Source: Aquificota bacterium | GTDB taxonomy: Bacteria > Aquificota > Aquificia > Aquificales > Hydrogenothermaceae | NCBI GenBank assembly: GCA_013153635.1 | Contig: JAADDZ010000020.1 | Coordinates: 35,379 to 99,378 of the forward strand | Direction: 5' to 3' | Length of the DNA stretch: 64,000 nt | Part shown: piece after piece, positions 9,463 through 21,230 of the stretch | Numbering within the stretch: position 1 is the first letter of the stretch | Layout of the letters: the number at the start of each line of letters is the position of its first letter | The notes under the pieces: generated by a model | What the model saw: the letters and a program-made list of their open reading frames with translations, nothing else | What the model was told of the DNA's origin: nothing | The model's database searches: none | Position numbers and translations under genes: made by a program

Positions 9463-12153
9463 GTTAGTATTTTTTGAAGGTAGATGGTCTTTTGGACAAA
9501 TGTCTAAAAATTGGCAGTAGTTACACTCGTCAGTTTGTATAGGGGTAAAGTTTTTACTGATTAATCTGTGTAGTATCTCTTTTAGGTGTTGGTCTAATTC
9601 TTCAGTTGGAGATACTGTATAGTAGGTGCGTCCTGTTTTGTCATTTATGGATATGATTCCTATATGTTTTACTTTTTTTCCTTTTTGCTCTAGGAGCTGT
9701 TTATATATGATAAGCTGGACATATTTGGTTTGTACCTCTTTTTTTATATTTTTAGGAGGAGTTTCTCCTGTTTTGTAGTCGTATATGTAGTAGTTATCGT
9801 TATCTTGGTCTACTCTATCTAACCTTCCTATAAACATTCTGTTTTTTAGTCTTTTCTCTAAAAACTCTTTTGCTATTTTTATATTTTGGGCTTTTAGTCT
9901 ATCTATATCTTCTTGTAGGAAAAGTATCAATCTATTGAACAAGTCATAGGCTCGCCTCTCTTCAAAAGGTCTGTAAGAGGGGGGTATCTGGGATAAGAAA
10001 TGGTTTATACCTTTTTTGTCGTTTATACCTTCGTAAAACTGCTTTTTTAGTTTTTGTTTATCAATGATAGGTTCGTCTAAATCTAACTCTAAGAAAAACT
10101 CTTTTAGTATTTCGTGGATAAGTAACCCTTTTTCATAGGGAGGAATTTTGGTTCTGTCTAAGATGGGATATTCTTCTATCTGTAGTATCTTTTCCAAAAA
10201 GAATCTGTATGGACAAACTGCAAATAGCTGAAAATCCGTAGCATACATAGGAAATCTCAATTCAATATCTATCACAAAATCTTCAGTGGTAGGATTTTCA
10301 TACTTTTGTTTTCTCTCTAATATGCTTTTTAGGTCTTTTAGAATCTCTTTTAGCTCGTTTGCGTATTGGATTCTAAACTCTTTTTCTAGATATATCTGTT
10401 TTGGAGTATAAAGATGCTTTTTTTCTTTGTAGAACCAATCTGGATAAAGAATCCTTTTTATCTCTTCTAAAAATGTAGAAGTAGATGTTTGCTGGGTATA
10501 GATAGAGCCTGTCAGATAGGATAGATATATATTTTTGTTTTTATCAAAGATAGCTGAAAAGTTGGCAAGTTGTTGAAAGATGATATGAAATTTGTAATCA
10601 AGGTTGTTTAGCTCTAGAGGTGATGTTAATAATTCTTCTCTTAGTGGTTTTGGAAATATGTCCTGATTTAGACCGACGAAGAAGATATATTCAAAATTAT
10701 TTCCCTCTGCTCCTGTTGGTTTTAGAACAGAGATGATATTCCCTCTCTGTTTTTTGGTTTTGTTTTCTTTTTGGAAAAAGGTTTTTATCACTTTTGTAAA
10801 ATCTTCGTACGATATTTCTTTAAAAAGCGTTTTATAAAAGGAATTTGTTTTCAAAGAAAAAAGTATATCTTCTAGATATGCTCTCTCTTCGCAAGGTTTA
10901 ATAAACTCTTTTATGAAATTATCAAAAAATGTTACATAGTTTTCTATACTGTCTTTATCTGGCAGGTCTAAAAGCTGTTGTATAAGAGATAGAATCACTG
11001 GATTTTTGATATATTTCTGCCACTGTTTAGGGTCTTCTATTGAAGGCAAAGAGATGATGTGTGCCTCTAGCTGTTCTATATCTGGTATAGAAAAAAGAGT
11101 TTTTGAAAGTATATGAAGTATACTCTCTTTTGAAAAAGATTTTAGTTTTATCTCAAAGAGCATGTAGAGTTTTCTATAGTTTGGACTGTTTATGTATCTG
11201 TTCTCTTCAGCGAGATAATAAGGTATGTAGTACCTATTTAGTATCTCTTTTAAAAATGGAAGGTATCTATTAAAATCTGGGATTATTATACATATCTTAT
11301 CCCAAGAGACTCCGTTAATAACGAGGTGTATAATCTCTTTTGCTACGTTTTCTATCTCTTCTTTTTCTGAATTTGCTTCCATAATTTTTATACTGTGATT
11401 TTCCAATTTTGGGATATTGTAATCGTGTTTGAAGAGGTAACTTGCTATCTTTGAGTTTTTATCGAGTTCTTTTTGAGTTACTGCAAAACTTTCAGTTAGG
11501 GTTTCATAAAAATGTCTCACTTCTTTAAAATGGTTGTAGTTTTGGTAATAACCACTATCAAATATAAATGGAGCAAAAACGAGTAATTCCCTTTTGGTTA
11601 ACTTTTTTAATTTTTTAAACAGAGCTTGATGTAAGCTAGGTACAGATTTTATCCCAAATATAAAAAGATAATCTGTGAAAGGTTCTTTGTCTTTCTTTAT
11701 CGCTAATTCGTGTACATCTTCTCTATCAAAGTAACCGTTATCTTTTAGAAATATTTGATATTTTGTTAATATGTTCCTTACCCAGTTTGATTTTATCTTT
11801 TGAAAAGGGATTTGATACTCTTTTAACTGCTGGAGAAGGAGGTTAAAATCTTCACTTAGAGTATCTAATTTTATACCTTCATCGTAAAGCAATTTTTTTA
11901 AGATAAGTTCTTTTTCAAAATCTCCCAGAGGCTCTATATTTGTTAATTTTTTGGAAATATCGATAAGAGTATAAAATTCTGTATTTGCCAGTATCTCTAA
12001 ATTCTCGGCAAGAGTCTCCTTTAGGTAGATTTTCTGCTGGTTTGTATGCACTACAAACGTTAGTTTGGAAAGAGGTTCTTTTTGTTTTATCTGTTTTATC
12101 TTTTTGGTTAAAACTGTTTTTAAAAAATCATAATCACCACAGAAGAACATCAC
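9460..12153 (-). CDS. AddB-like / RecB-family PD-(D/E)XK nuclease
   Basis: 897-residue protein resembling AddB-type subunits of double-strand-break repair helicase-nucleases. The N-terminal ~600 residues look like an inactivated helicase fold. The C-terminal ~250 residues form a PD-(D/E)XK nuclease: CPYRFFLEKIL, RLDRVDQDNDNYYIYDYKTGE with the catalytic D...YK core, and a terminal CNYCQFLDIC cysteine cluster as in 4Fe-4S AddB nucleases. No Walker A helicase partner (AddA) is in the window. Its start overlaps the preceding exonuclease gene by four bases. Confidence 0.8.
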   Translation of the reverse strand: MMFFCGDYDFLKTVLTKKIKQIKQKEPLSKLTFVVHTNQQKIYLKETLAENLEILANTEFYTLIDISKKLTNIEPLGDFEKELILKKLLYDEGIKLDTLSEDFNLLLQQLKEYQIPFQKIKSNWVRNILTKYQIFLKDNGYFDREDVHELAIKKDKEPFTDYLFIFGIKSVPSLHQALFKKLKKLTKRELLVFAPFIFDSGYYQNYNHFKEVRHFYETLTESFAVTQKELDKNSKIASYLFKHDYNIPKLENHSIKIMEANSEKEEIENVAKEIIHLVINGVSWDKICIIIPDFNRYLPFLKEILNRYYIPYYLAEENRYINSPNYRKLYMLFEIKLKSFSKESILHILSKTLFSIPDIEQLEAHIISLPSIEDPKQWQKYIKNPVILSLIQQLLDLPDKDSIENYVTFFDNFIKEFIKPCEERAYLEDILFSLKTNSFYKTLFKEISYEDFTKVIKTFFQKENKTKKQRGNIISVLKPTGAEGNNFEYIFFVGLNQDIFPKPLREELLTSPLELNNLDYKFHIIFQQLANFSAIFDKNKNIYLSYLTGSIYTQQTSTSTFLEEIKRILYPDWFYKEKKHLYTPKQIYLEKEFRIQYANELKEILKDLKSILERKQKYENPTTEDFVIDIELRFPMYATDFQLFAVCPYRFFLEKILQIEEYPILDRTKIPPYEKGLLIHEILKEFFLELDLDEPIIDKQKLKKQFYEGINDKKGINHFLSQIPPSYRPFEERRAYDLFNRLILFLQEDIDRLKAQNIKIAKEFLEKRLKNRMFIGRLDRVDQDNDNYYIYDYKTGETPPKNIKKEVQTKYVQLIIYKQLLEQKGKKVKHIGIISINDKTGRTYYTVSPTEELDQHLKEILHRLISKNFTPIQTDECNYCQFLDICPKDHLPSKNTN

Positions 12154-12986
12154 AGTTCCTCTATAGTTGGCTCTTGTTTCTGTATCTGTTCAAAAGAGCC
12201 AAACTTATATACATCTCCAAGTAGATACTTGTTTATATAGGCAAAAAGCATAGCTGTAGCTTTTACATCTTCGGCACAGTATCTAGCTATCTGGGTTAGA
12301 TTGTTTTCATTAAAAAGCTGAAAAACTATATCCCCCTCTCCTTCTTGTTTTACTGGAATATTACACAGATAGCACAGCTTCTTTAGGGATACTTTTCTAC
12401 CTCCAAATATATCTACAGAAATATCTATATGATAAGGGGTATATCTGTTTGTATATCGGGGAAAAACTTCTTCCCATTTATCAAACTTGTCCATATACAT
12501 GTTTATAAAACGCCTTATACTAAGGCTTTTTTTGTTTGTGTCTAATCTCTGTTTGTCATCTATGTATCTCATATATTTTAAGGTTCTAAGCTTCAAAACA
12601 GGCAAATCAAAATCTTTTCCGTTAACTGTTATCAAAACTGGAAAGTTCTTTATATAGATTCTGTTTTTATCTTTGATAGTAAATTGGTGGGATTTTCTAA
12701 AAACCTCCCAAAACTTAGATATGACCTTTTTTTCATCTTTACTTACATATGCACAGAAAGAATCTATCTTTTTATTTTTAACTAAAAGATAGCTAAAGGC
12801 TACTACCTTGTGGTAGGGATTTGGTAGGAATTCTCCATTTTCTTTCTTTTCCTTTTCTCTGCTGTCTGCTATAGATTGAAACATATCTTCATCTATAACT
12901 GTTTCTATGTCTAAAACCAGAAAGCTAAAAAATCTATCCCCAAATTCTTTCCTTTTTTGGAGTATGTCTTCCCCTGTCCATTCCAT
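12150..12986 (-). CDS. Predicted 3'-5' exonuclease, PolB proofreading-domain family (DEDDy)
   Basis: Stand-alone exonuclease of the DnaQ/PolB-like superfamily. Exo I is LDIETV, Exo II lies around [10 protein letters not shown], and Exo III is [10 protein letters not shown], giving the acidic metal-binding set. No polymerase domain follows. I take MEWTGEDIL as the start; an upstream ATG at 13031 would add 15 unlikely residues and neither start has a strong Shine-Dalgarno. It overlaps the AddB-like gene by four bases, suggesting a shared role in DNA end processing, and diverges from uvrB. Confidence 0.75.
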   Translation of the reverse strand: MEWTGEDILQKRKEFGDRFFSFLVLDIETVIDEDMFQSIADSREKEKKENGEFLPNPYHKVVAFSYLLVKNKKIDSFCAYVSKDEKKVISKFWEVFRKSHQFTIKDKNRIYIKNFPVLITVNGKDFDLPVLKLRTLKYMRYIDDKQRLDTNKKSLSIRRFINMYMDKFDKWEEVFPRYTNRYTPYHIDISVDIFGGRKVSLKKLCYLCNIPVKQEGEGDIVFQLFNENNLTQIARYCAEDVKATAMLFAYINKYLLGDVYKFGSFEQIQKQEPTIEEL

Positions 12987-13101
12987 AAGTATTACCAAGT
13001 TTTTCGTATATACAAAAGATAATTTTATCAAAGATAATCTATCTTGGTCTTACAAAATAATGAAATATATTATTAAGCTAAAAAATTATAGGATAAAGAG
13101 A

Positions 13102-15090
13102 ATGAGCAAAAGTCCTTTTAAATTAATTTCTGAATTTGAGCCAAAGGGAGACCAGCCAAAAGCTATACAACAGCTGTATCAAAATCTGAAAAATGGAGTT
13201 AATGAACAAGTTTTATTAGGTGCTACAGGAACAGGAAAAACATTTACTATAGCTAATGTTATCCAAAAGTATGGAAAACCTACTCTTGTAATATCCCACA
13301 ATAAAACCCTTGCGGCACAGCTATACAGGGAGTTAAAAGAGTTGTTCCCGAATAATGCGGTAGAGTATTTTGTCTCTTACTATGACTATTACCAACCAGA
13401 AGCTTACCTCCCAGAAAAAGATGTGTACATCGAGAAAGACAGTTCTATAAATGACGCTATAGATAGGCTTAGACATTCAGCTACAAGAAGCTTGATAGAG
13501 AGACCAGATACAATAGTAGTTGCTTCTGTATCATGTATATACGGTCTAGGTACTCCAGAATTTTACGAAAAGCTTAGACTACATCTCTATGTAGGACAAG
13601 AGTTGGACAGACAAAATTTACTAAAAAAACTGGTAGACCTTCAGTACACAAGAGATGATTTTTCTTTTAAGAGGGGTACTTTTTGTGTAAAAGGAGATAC
13701 TGTTGAGATTTTGCCGTCTCATACTGAAGACATTATCTTAAGGGTTGAGTTTTTTGGTGATGAGATAGAAAGCATCACCGAGCTAAATCTATTTAACAGG
13801 AATGTTAAAAGAACCTTAGAGAGAACTGTTATCTTTCCTGCTAGTCATTATGTTATACCAAGACCTGACATGGTAGATGCTATAAAACATATAAAGGCAG
13901 ATTTAGAAAAAGAGGTAGCAGAGTTTAGAAAAGAAGGAAAAGAGATAGAAGCTAATAGGCTATGGCAAAGGACTAATTACGATATAGAGATGATGTTGGA
14001 GTTAGGTACTTGTAAAGGGATAGAGAACTATTCTAGATATTTTGATGGTAGAAAACCGGGAGAACCTCCGTATACTCTTATAGACTACTTTCCTGAAGAT
14101 TTTCTACTAGTGGTAGATGAATCTCATGTCACAATACCTCAAATAAGAGCTATGTACAACGGAGACAGAAGAAGAAAAGAAAATCTAGTTAAGTATGGTT
14201 GGAGGATAAAATCTGCATTTGACAATAGACCTCTAAAATTTGATGAATTTTTGAAAAAGATACAAAAGGTTATATATGTGTCAGCTACCCCTGCTAACTG
14301 GGAGATAGAAAGGAGCAAAGGGGTTATCGTAGAGCAGATAATAAGACCTACAGGTCTTCTAGACCCAGTAGTAGAGGTAAGACCTACCCAAAATCAGATA
14401 GACAACCTTGTAAGTGAAATATGGGAGCTGAAGAAGAAAGAAGAAAGAGCCATAGTTATAACCCTAACAAAAAAGATGGCAGAGAATCTAGCTGACTATC
14501 TAGAAGAGAGAGAGATAAAGTCTATATACCTTCATTCAGAGATAGACACGATAGAAAGGGCAAAAATAATAAAAGAGCTAAGAGAAGGTAAATATGATGT
14601 TGTAGTTGGGGTAAATCTCCTAAGAGAAGGTTTGGACATGCCAGAAGTCTCTTTGGTAGCTATTTTAGATGCAGATAAACAAGGCTTTCTAAGGTCTAAA
14701 ACAGCTCTTATCCAGATAATAGGAAGAGCCGCAAGAAATATCCATGGAAAAGCTATCTTATATGCCGACAAGATAACCCCAGCAATAGAAGAGACTCTAG
14801 AAGAAACAAACAGGAGAAGACAGATTCAAAAAGAGTACAACCAAAAGTATGGTATAACTCCAAAATCAGTATCAAAAGAGATAAAAGAGCTTATAGCTTT
14901 AGAGGATATAGGTCTGATACAAGAGTACAACGACCTTCCTGAAGGTATCCAAACTGAAGAAGAGCTATTAAAAGAGATAGACAAACTAGAAAAACAGATG
15001 TGGGAACATGCTAAAAACTGGGAATTTGAAAAAGCCGCAGAGTTAAGAGACAAGATAGACAAACTTAGAAAACTTATTGGGGTTGTTTAA
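13102..15090 (+). CDS. uvrB: Excinuclease ABC subunit B
   Basis: Damage-verification helicase of nucleotide excision repair; it takes DNA from UvrA, inserts a beta hairpin and recruits UvrC. Walker A is GATGTGKTF. The [10 protein letters not shown] beta-hairpin region is present, along with helicase motifs ([24 protein letters not shown]) and a C-terminal UVR motif ([18 protein letters not shown]). Translation from MSKSPFKLI gives 662 residues, the family length; an in-frame ATG 195 bases upstream adds a non-homologous leader and is rejected. Its end overlaps the convergent glycosyltransferase by 17 bases. Confidence 0.97.
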   Translation: MSKSPFKLISEFEPKGDQPKAIQQLYQNLKNGVNEQVLLGATGTGKTFTIANVIQKYGKPTLVISHNKTLAAQLYRELKELFPNNAVEYFVSYYDYYQPEAYLPEKDVYIEKDSSINDAIDRLRHSATRSLIERPDTIVVASVSCIYGLGTPEFYEKLRLHLYVGQELDRQNLLKKLVDLQYTRDDFSFKRGTFCVKGDTVEILPSHTEDIILRVEFFGDEIESITELNLFNRNVKRTLERTVIFPASHYVIPRPDMVDAIKHIKADLEKEVAEFRKEGKEIEANRLWQRTNYDIEMMLELGTCKGIENYSRYFDGRKPGEPPYTLIDYFPEDFLLVVDESHVTIPQIRAMYNGDRRRKENLVKYGWRIKSAFDNRPLKFDEFLKKIQKVIYVSATPANWEIERSKGVIVEQIIRPTGLLDPVVEVRPTQNQIDNLVSEIWELKKKEERAIVITLTKKMAENLADYLEEREIKSIYLHSEIDTIERAKIIKELREGKYDVVVGVNLLREGLDMPEVSLVAILDADKQGFLRSKTALIQIIGRAARNIHGKAILYADKITPAIEETLEETNRRRQIQKEYNQKYGITPKSVSKEIKELIALEDIGLIQEYNDLPEGIQTEEELLKEIDKLEKQMWEHAKNWEFEKAAELRDKIDKLRKLIGVV

Positions 15091-17959
15091 CAGTTTTTTT
15101 CTCTAAAAGCTTAGAAAACATTTTAAAAAACTCTTTAGTTAGTTTTTTGTCTCTAGGTTTTTGAAAAAGCTCCAAAAAGGTTCTATCTAGCTCTTGGTTT
15201 CCGTAGAGTTCTTGTGTATAAATTCTGGCTTTTACAGTCTGCTCTATATTTTCTCTTTTTCCTTTTTTACCAAGTAAAAAATCGTACATTCCTAGATACA
15301 TAGCTCTTAAGAGATGTTTGCTGTGTTTTATTATTGGATAAATATCTAATAACTCTTTTAAAGAACTAGAATATTCAAAATCTTTCGTTTTTTCTTCTAA
15401 CAGAAAGATATTTCTCGAAAAGTAATATACTGAAACTACCGATTTTAAAAATCCTCCTATAGAACCTCCTCCTTTGTGATATATATGGGTGTAAGGTGTG
15501 TACAGATGAAGAATATTTCTTCGCTTTACGTTTTGGGTAAAGTGGTTATCCTCAAAGTACAAGAAAAAGTCCTCGTCCCAGTAACCAACATCTTCTATAA
15601 GGTCAGTTTTAAACAAAATGTTAGCTCCAGATAAAATCAATGGTATTTTAATGATGTCTAGACTGTCCGTTTTACCACCTAGAGATACAACTTTTCCATC
15701 ATACTGAACTTTTGTCCTATCTTTGAAATCCTTTATTTTACAAGTTACTAAAGGAGCATCATAAACAGCAGAGGTTTTTAACATCTCTTCCAAAGTATCT
15801 TTTTGTACAACTGTATCCGGATTCAAAACCCATATATAGTCAGCCTTATTATTTTGGGCTATCTGGATACCTAGATTATTCCCTCCCCCAAAACCTAGGT
15901 TCTCTTTTGACTTTACTACAATCACATCTCTATCAAAAGATATAACTGCGTTTTGTATCTGTTCTTGATACAGATATTTTGTATCTACTCCTAAGTCCTG
16001 TATCTGTTTGTACAGACTTTTTGGATATTCCTCGCTGTGAGAATTATCAATCACTACAATAGATAAATTAGGGTAGTCCTGCTCTAACAAAGATTTTATA
16101 GAAAAAAAAGTGTCTTCTATGTTTTGATAACTTACTAAGATAACTACTACTTTTTGGTTTATCCTTGTATCGAGTTTGGAAAGGTCTGCATTTTTACCTC
16201 TAATACTAAACATAAATTTATATCTCTCTCCTTTTGGGATAAACCAGTCTATACCCCATAGTTCTGTAGGGTGTGGCACATTTCCATATCCGTAATACTC
16301 TATCAGCTTATCTGCAAGTTTGTCTGTACTTTCTTGTACCAGTTTATCTATTTTTAAACTGTTTTGGGTTTTGAAAGATTCTTGACCTTTATGGTATATG
16401 TAACTATCTAAAGCTACTTTTAGTTTGTAACCATTTTCTCTAAGTCTCCAGCATATTTCAAGGTCGTCATTCCCTAAAAATAGGTCTTCATCAAAGTAAC
16501 CTACCTCCTGTAAGATTTCCCTTTTGGTTGCAAAGCAAAAACCTATGAGTAGTTTTGAAAAAACTGATTTTTTATAATTTTTATTTTTTATATAGTTAGC
16601 TAACAAATCTACATTCTTCTCATCAAAATCTACAAGTTCTGGGAAATATGAGATATACTGTTGAAAAGGAACAGCGTAACTGGACAACGGAGCTACCCCT
16701 CCAATATCCTCTGAAGTAAAATGCTGTAAAAGGCTGTCTATCCAACCATCAGGTACAATAGTATCTGGATTGAGAAAAATAATGTTTGGGTTTTTGGAAG
16801 CTTTAATCCCTATATTTATAGCCTTTGGATAACCTAGATTCTGCGGATTTAATATGATTTTTAGATTTTTGTGGTTTAATCCTTTTAGTAGTTTTACTGT
16901 ACCATCTGTAGAGCTGTTATCCACTATGACCAGCTCATCTTCCTCTGAAAGGGAAGGCAAAACAGAGTTTAAGAAATTTTCCAAAGTCCTTTCAGAATTA
17001 TAAGTTACAGTAATCACACTCACCGGCTCTCTATCTTGTTTTTTGTACAGTCTTTTATTGTACTCTACAGCTTTGGTTACGAAGTTTTTAAATCTCTGTC
17101 TTATATCCTTTTGGGTGTCTAAATCTGGATATTTTGAAAGATTTAACAAACCATAGATAAAAGATGTTAACTGATATTTTTTTTCTTCTTTGGTAATATT
17201 AAATTCCCTATTAAAAAAGTCATTTTCTACGAAAAAAAAGGTTTCTTCAAACCCCCTCATCATCACATCTGGGTTACATTGGTCGTTAGTCCCATCTATC
17301 CTAAATAAAGACAAAGGCTCTGATATATATGCAACTTTACCTTTCTTTGCTAGCATCAACCATGTAAACCAATCTGCATTTGCTCTAAAACTAAATTTAC
17401 CTAACTTAAAAAGTTCAAAATCTACGTCCCTTTTTCTAAATAAAAAGGTAGAAAACTCTCCAATATAGTTAGACAGATTTAATAAAGTAACTTTACCTAC
17501 AACCTTTCCATCTATTACAGTATCCTCATTAAACAGTTTTCTGGTAGCTGGAATATCATCTGTTGATAAAGGATTTAGATACTTATCTACCGCTATCCTA
17601 GCAGAGGTTGCTACTTTTACTTCTGGATATGTATCTAAAAAATAGGATAGTCTCTCCAAAGCTTGCGGTAAAAGATAATCATCTTCAGCTAACCATTTTA
17701 TATAATCTCCTGATGCATGATTAAATAAAGCTCTAAAGTTAGCAACTGGACCGATATTCTTTTTATGTTTTATATATCTGATAAAATCGTATTTTTTTAT
17801 ATAGTCTTTTATAGTTTCATAATTTTGGCTATCTTTTGGGTTGTCATCTGCTATTATTACCTCATCTGGTAGCCGTGTCTGTTTTAGTACACTTTCTAAT
17901 GCTTGTTTTAAGTAATCTGGACGGTTATAAGTTGGAATTAAAACAGATATTTTTGACAT
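15074..17959 (-). CDS. Three-domain family 2 glycosyltransferase
   Basis: Large cytoplasmic protein (961 residues) with three GT-A domains in series: about residues 1-270 ([11 protein letters not shown]), 313-560 ([11 protein letters not shown], then EIFLNPDT-like acidic motif FLNPDTIV) and 640-900 ([10 protein letters not shown], then VLNPDTVV). Domains 2 and 3 are rhamnosyltransferase-like. Such multi-domain enzymes build polysaccharides or modify flagellin. Its neighbours are a methyltransferase, another GT2 and the flagellin/cap genes, so flagellar glycosylation is plausible, but LPS decoration is possible too. A palindrome with a sigma-28-like -10 lies just upstream. Confidence 0.85.
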   Translation of the reverse strand: MSKISVLIPTYNRPDYLKQALESVLKQTRLPDEVIIADDNPKDSQNYETIKDYIKKYDFIRYIKHKKNIGPVANFRALFNHASGDYIKWLAEDDYLLPQALERLSYFLDTYPEVKVATSARIAVDKYLNPLSTDDIPATRKLFNEDTVIDGKVVGKVTLLNLSNYIGEFSTFLFRKRDVDFELFKLGKFSFRANADWFTWLMLAKKGKVAYISEPLSLFRIDGTNDQCNPDVMMRGFEETFFFVENDFFNREFNITKEEKKYQLTSFIYGLLNLSKYPDLDTQKDIRQRFKNFVTKAVEYNKRLYKKQDREPVSVITVTYNSERTLENFLNSVLPSLSEEDELVIVDNSSTDGTVKLLKGLNHKNLKIILNPQNLGYPKAINIGIKASKNPNIIFLNPDTIVPDGWIDSLLQHFTSEDIGGVAPLSSYAVPFQQYISYFPELVDFDEKNVDLLANYIKNKNYKKSVFSKLLIGFCFATKREILQEVGYFDEDLFLGNDDLEICWRLRENGYKLKVALDSYIYHKGQESFKTQNSLKIDKLVQESTDKLADKLIEYYGYGNVPHPTELWGIDWFIPKGERYKFMFSIRGKNADLSKLDTRINQKVVVILVSYQNIEDTFFSIKSLLEQDYPNLSIVVIDNSHSEEYPKSLYKQIQDLGVDTKYLYQEQIQNAVISFDRDVIVVKSKENLGFGGGNNLGIQIAQNNKADYIWVLNPDTVVQKDTLEEMLKTSAVYDAPLVTCKIKDFKDRTKVQYDGKVVSLGGKTDSLDIIKIPLILSGANILFKTDLIEDVGYWDEDFFLYFEDNHFTQNVKRRNILHLYTPYTHIYHKGGGSIGGFLKSVVSVYYFSRNIFLLEEKTKDFEYSSSLKELLDIYPIIKHSKHLLRAMYLGMYDFLLGKKGKRENIEQTVKARIYTQELYGNQELDRTFLELFQKPRDKKLTKEFFKMFSKLLEKKTVKQPQ

Positions 17960-17989
17960 TAGGTTACCTACTTAGGTTTTTCTTTATGT

Positions 17990-18007
17990 TAGACTTATCG
18001 GTCTAAG
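17990..18007. promoter_or_regulatory. Palindrome overlapping a sigma-28-like -10 element
   Basis: TTAGAC-N6-GTCTAA is a perfect inverted repeat. On the minus strand it contains ACCGATAA, seven of eight bases of the sigma-28 -10, with TAAT 16 bases further upstream. It lies 31-48 bases before the three-domain glycosyltransferase. Confidence 0.35.
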
Positions 18008-18024
18008 CTAGATGCTGAATTAAT

Positions 18025-19581
18025 CTATCCCAAAATAGAAGATTGGAATGTCTGCTCTATATCTATATGATTTTGAAATCTCTTAATATCGTATTTAGGA
18101 AATATAGATTGTATGGTTGAAAATATGAACTGTTCTTTTGTCATACCTTGTACGAAAGGTGCAAAATCTTCCCAGAGATACAAAAGATTTCTAAACAGTA
18201 CAAAATCAATGGTTATATCTGTTTTTAATCTCCATTTTTTATCAAAAAAGTGCCATCTTCCTTGTTCATCTTCTTTCAGATTCCAGTAAGTAAAATCAAT
18301 AGCTTCCCCATTTACCAATGGGTATCCTTGTAAATCTTCTCTACCTGTACCAAAACTTTTTACCAAATTCTCTAAAAGAGTATTATTTATCTGGTGTAAT
18401 GTTTTGAAGCTGTCTTGGGCAAATAGAGCTTTTAGGGCTTTTATGTATATGCTAGTCCCTTTTACCCAATTTTGATTTAACAATCTGTATTCAAAAATCT
18501 CGTTTTCTTGTTTTTTTGTATTTGTGTAGAGAGGAGATTTTTTAACTTTTATCTGATTTTTATCTTTTATTACATCTACAAAGTGGTGATACTCTTTTTT
18601 TATAAAAGGTTCATTCCAGTATTTTCTAAAAATCCATCTGGTTTTTAGGTTTTTATTTTTTGATTTAGAAGCGAGTACTAAGAAAGAGTTAGAAAATTCA
18701 AAAAAAGTTCTAGATTTTAGGGTGTTTTCTATAAATAAAGGGTCTGAAAATAAAAACGCTCTACTTCCTGAATAATCATTAAAAGAGCCTCTCCATATAC
18801 CACTTGGATTTAAATCATAAAATTCTGTAGTTTCTCTAACAAATATCTTTGGAAGTTTGTAGTCTGGTAGGAGATGATAAAATTGGATATTTTCAAAACC
18901 AGCATCTTTTAGTAAGCTCTCCAACTCATACCTACTGTAAGTAATAGGCGATTTAAATGGGTAGTCGATAATCCCAGAGAACAATACTCCGTTGTGGTCT
19001 TCTCTACACCCAGAAAAATATTTTGCACCTAATTTGTTCTCTATTGAGATTAACAATATCCCTTCTTTGTCTAAGGTATGATACAGATTCTTTAAAAATC
19101 TACTAACAGCAGTTTTTCTGTCTTCTTTTGAGTAAAAAGGTATGTACTCTAAAACACCTACCAATGTAACTAACTGATAGAACTCTTTAGGATAGTTTAT
19201 CTGTGTAATATCTGCAGTTGTTACATGTACATTGTCGTATCTTTTGGTTCGCTCTTTTATTATGGAAGACCTAGCACTGCTCCCCTCTACAGCATCTACA
19301 TGTTTAAAATTCTGTGCTAGATACCATGTTATAGCCCCTGCACCTGCTCCTAGTTCTAGCACTGTACTATTTTTATCCAAAAGTTCTTGAACACTGTGAA
19401 TAACAGCAGTTCTCTCTACTGTAAGATGGTACTTAGAAGCCCAATCTTTTATATATCTATGTAAGTCAAAAGAGTCTCTGTAATTTTTTCTTTTGAAGAT
19501 TTTATAAAGGTATTTCTCTCCTCCGTCCATATAAGCTATTTCTGTATTTTGATTGCTGTCTAACACACCTTTTTCACTCAT
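18025..19581 (-). CDS. SAM-dependent methyltransferase with a long C-terminal extension
   Basis: 518 residues. Residues about 60-220 form a class I Rossmann methyltransferase: motif I VLELGAGAGAI, then acidic VDAVEGS, and VTLVGVLEYIP as post-motifs. The C-terminal ~280 residues are not a family I recognise. Methyltransferases of this kind modify sugars in O-chains or flagellar glycans. It precedes the three-domain glycosyltransferase on the same strand (65-base gap), so they are probably cotranscribed. Substrate unknown. Confidence 0.75.
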   Translation of the reverse strand: MSEKGVLDSNQNTEIAYMDGGEKYLYKIFKRKNYRDSFDLHRYIKDWASKYHLTVERTAVIHSVQELLDKNSTVLELGAGAGAITWYLAQNFKHVDAVEGSSARSSIIKERTKRYDNVHVTTADITQINYPKEFYQLVTLVGVLEYIPFYSKEDRKTAVSRFLKNLYHTLDKEGILLISIENKLGAKYFSGCREDHNGVLFSGIIDYPFKSPITYSRYELESLLKDAGFENIQFYHLLPDYKLPKIFVRETTEFYDLNPSGIWRGSFNDYSGSRAFLFSDPLFIENTLKSRTFFEFSNSFLVLASKSKNKNLKTRWIFRKYWNEPFIKKEYHHFVDVIKDKNQIKVKKSPLYTNTKKQENEIFEYRLLNQNWVKGTSIYIKALKALFAQDSFKTLHQINNTLLENLVKSFGTGREDLQGYPLVNGEAIDFTYWNLKEDEQGRWHFFDKKWRLKTDITIDFVLFRNLLYLWEDFAPFVQGMTKEQFIFSTIQSIFPKYDIKRFQNHIDIEQTFQSSILG

Positions 19582-19695
19582 TGAAAAACTCCTAAAGCTA
19601 CTTTTATTGAAGATTTTCGTTAAAAGCTACAGCTGACTTAAATTTTTGTACTCAAAGATTCGATAAATATTTCATAAGATAGTTGGAGGTGTTTT

Positions 19696-20991
19696 GTGAA
19701 AATATCAGCTTGTATAATAGCAAAAAACGAAGAGAAGAATCTCCCTAGGTTACTAAAGAGTATAAAAGATAAATTTGATGAGATTATCCTTGTGGATACA
19801 GGCTCTACAGACAAAACTATAGATATAGCCAAGAACTTCAGCTGTAAAGTCTTCCAGAAAGATTGGAAAGGTTTTGCTGATGCTAGAAATTTTGCAGTCT
19901 CAAAAGCTACAGGTGATTGGATATGGCATTTTGATGCAGATTTTGAGTTAGAGAACTCCCAATATCAAAAAGCGGTATTCTTTTTAAAGAACATTCCCCA
20001 AAGCTATGACGCAGTTATGATAGGAGTCAAAAATTTTGATAAAAACGGAATAGTTACCACATACTCTTCACAGATTTTTATCCACAGAAATAAACCTAAT
20101 ATAAAATGGGTAGGAAAAGTTCACGAATATATAAATGTAGATGTATCCTATGGAATACCTGTTTTTGTGAATCATTACGGTTATCAAGATAATGAGATTT
20201 TGTACAAAAAAGCTCAAAGAAATCTTAAGCTTTTGGAAGAAGAGATTAAAACATTAGAGAGAGATTCCCAAGAGTATCTTTTTAAGCTGTTTTACATAGT
20301 TCAATCATACGTAGTTTTTTTTAGTACGAAAAAATCTGACAGTACTCTTTACAAGAAAGTAGAAAAATATATAAACGAATATCTAAACATAAAACAGACC
20401 TTTCACAAAGGAAGAGGTATCACTATTTTTGATAATCACATATTCTCATACGCTTTAACCGTATATATCTCTCAAAAAGAGTTTAAAAAAGCAAAACAGA
20501 TGCTAGAACATCAACTTATAAAAGATAGTTCATATCCAGATATTGTGTACTATCGAATCCTTGTAGAAAATCACTATAAGAATTACAAAGAGTTAGTAGA
20601 GCAGATAATAAATTTTGTAGAAATCCTAGATAAAGCCAAAAAAAACCTCTTTTTAAATGGGGAAAACAAAGTTATAGAATCTGCAAACAAGATAAACCAA
20701 ATTTTAAACTTACTACAAGAGCCTCTATCAAAACTAGACACAGTTACCAAAGAATCTTTTGAAAAAAAAGCTTTACAGATTTTCAAAGCTACAAAAGGGG
20801 AAAATTCTGGATTAGTTTTGTACAAGATTTTAAAATCCCTAAAAAAAGACCACCAAGCCAAAACATTACTGAAAAAACTCTCCCGATTATCTAATGACAA
20901 ATTATCTACCTTAAGGGTAGCTGTAGAGATGGTAAAAGAAGGGGAAAAAGAACAAGCAAAAAAGATACTTCAAACTATCCATAAAGTCTAG
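19696..20991 (+). CDS. Family 2 glycosyltransferase (WaaE-like) with helical-repeat tail
   Basis: 431 residues, GTG start after TTGGAGGT. The N-terminal ~230 residues are a GT-A fold of the WaaE/KdtX type (ISACIIAKNEEKNLP, LVDTGSTDKT, WHFDADFEL with the DxD-type metal site). The remaining ~200 residues are predicted all-helical and TPR-like, including FKKAKQMLEHQL. Enzymes of this group act on LPS core or on flagellin. It is transcribed towards fliS and its stop overlaps the end of the small convergent gene by four bases. Confidence 0.8.
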   Translation: MKISACIIAKNEEKNLPRLLKSIKDKFDEIILVDTGSTDKTIDIAKNFSCKVFQKDWKGFADARNFAVSKATGDWIWHFDADFELENSQYQKAVFFLKNIPQSYDAVMIGVKNFDKNGIVTTYSSQIFIHRNKPNIKWVGKVHEYINVDVSYGIPVFVNHYGYQDNEILYKKAQRNLKLLEEEIKTLERDSQEYLFKLFYIVQSYVVFFSTKKSDSTLYKKVEKYINEYLNIKQTFHKGRGITIFDNHIFSYALTVYISQKEFKKAKQMLEHQLIKDSSYPDIVYYRILVENHYKNYKELVEQIINFVEILDKAKKNLFLNGENKVIESANKINQILNLLQEPLSKLDTVTKESFEKKALQIFKATKGENSGLVLYKILKSLKKDHQAKTLLKKLSRLSNDKLSTLRVAVEMVKEGEKEQAKKILQTIHKV

Positions 20992-21230
20992 AACTTGTAT
21001 TCTTTTAGATTCGACTTGTCAGAGATAGCTTTTACAATCTCCATCTGTTTTTCTGAAATTTTTGATATTACATAGTCTACTTTTTTCAACAGGAAATCTA
21101 CCTCTTCTTTATTGAGAGAAGAAAGGTCTATATCCCCAAATGAAAAATCCTTAGGAATCTCCCCATTTTCTAACCTTATTAGTATCTCATCTAACTTCTG
21201 CTCTATAGCTTTTTTTCTATTTCCTCCCAT
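20988..21230 (-). CDS. Small helical protein in the FliT position
   Basis: 80 residues, charged, no membrane segment, and no family recognised with confidence. It overlaps the end of fliS by 28 bases and is the last gene of the flaG-fliD-fliS cluster, the place where the export chaperone FliT often sits. A FliT-like chaperone role is therefore possible, from position alone. Confidence 0.55.
   Translation of the reverse strand: MGGNRKKAIEQKLDEILIRLENGEIPKDFSFGDIDLSSLNKEEVDFLLKKVDYVISKISEKQMEIVKAISDKSNLKEYKF

Noticed and set aside
12907..13101. Upstream in-frame extension of uvrB
   Set aside because: The extra 65 residues are unlike UvrB, run over the divergent exonuclease gene, and the family starts at the ATG at 13102.
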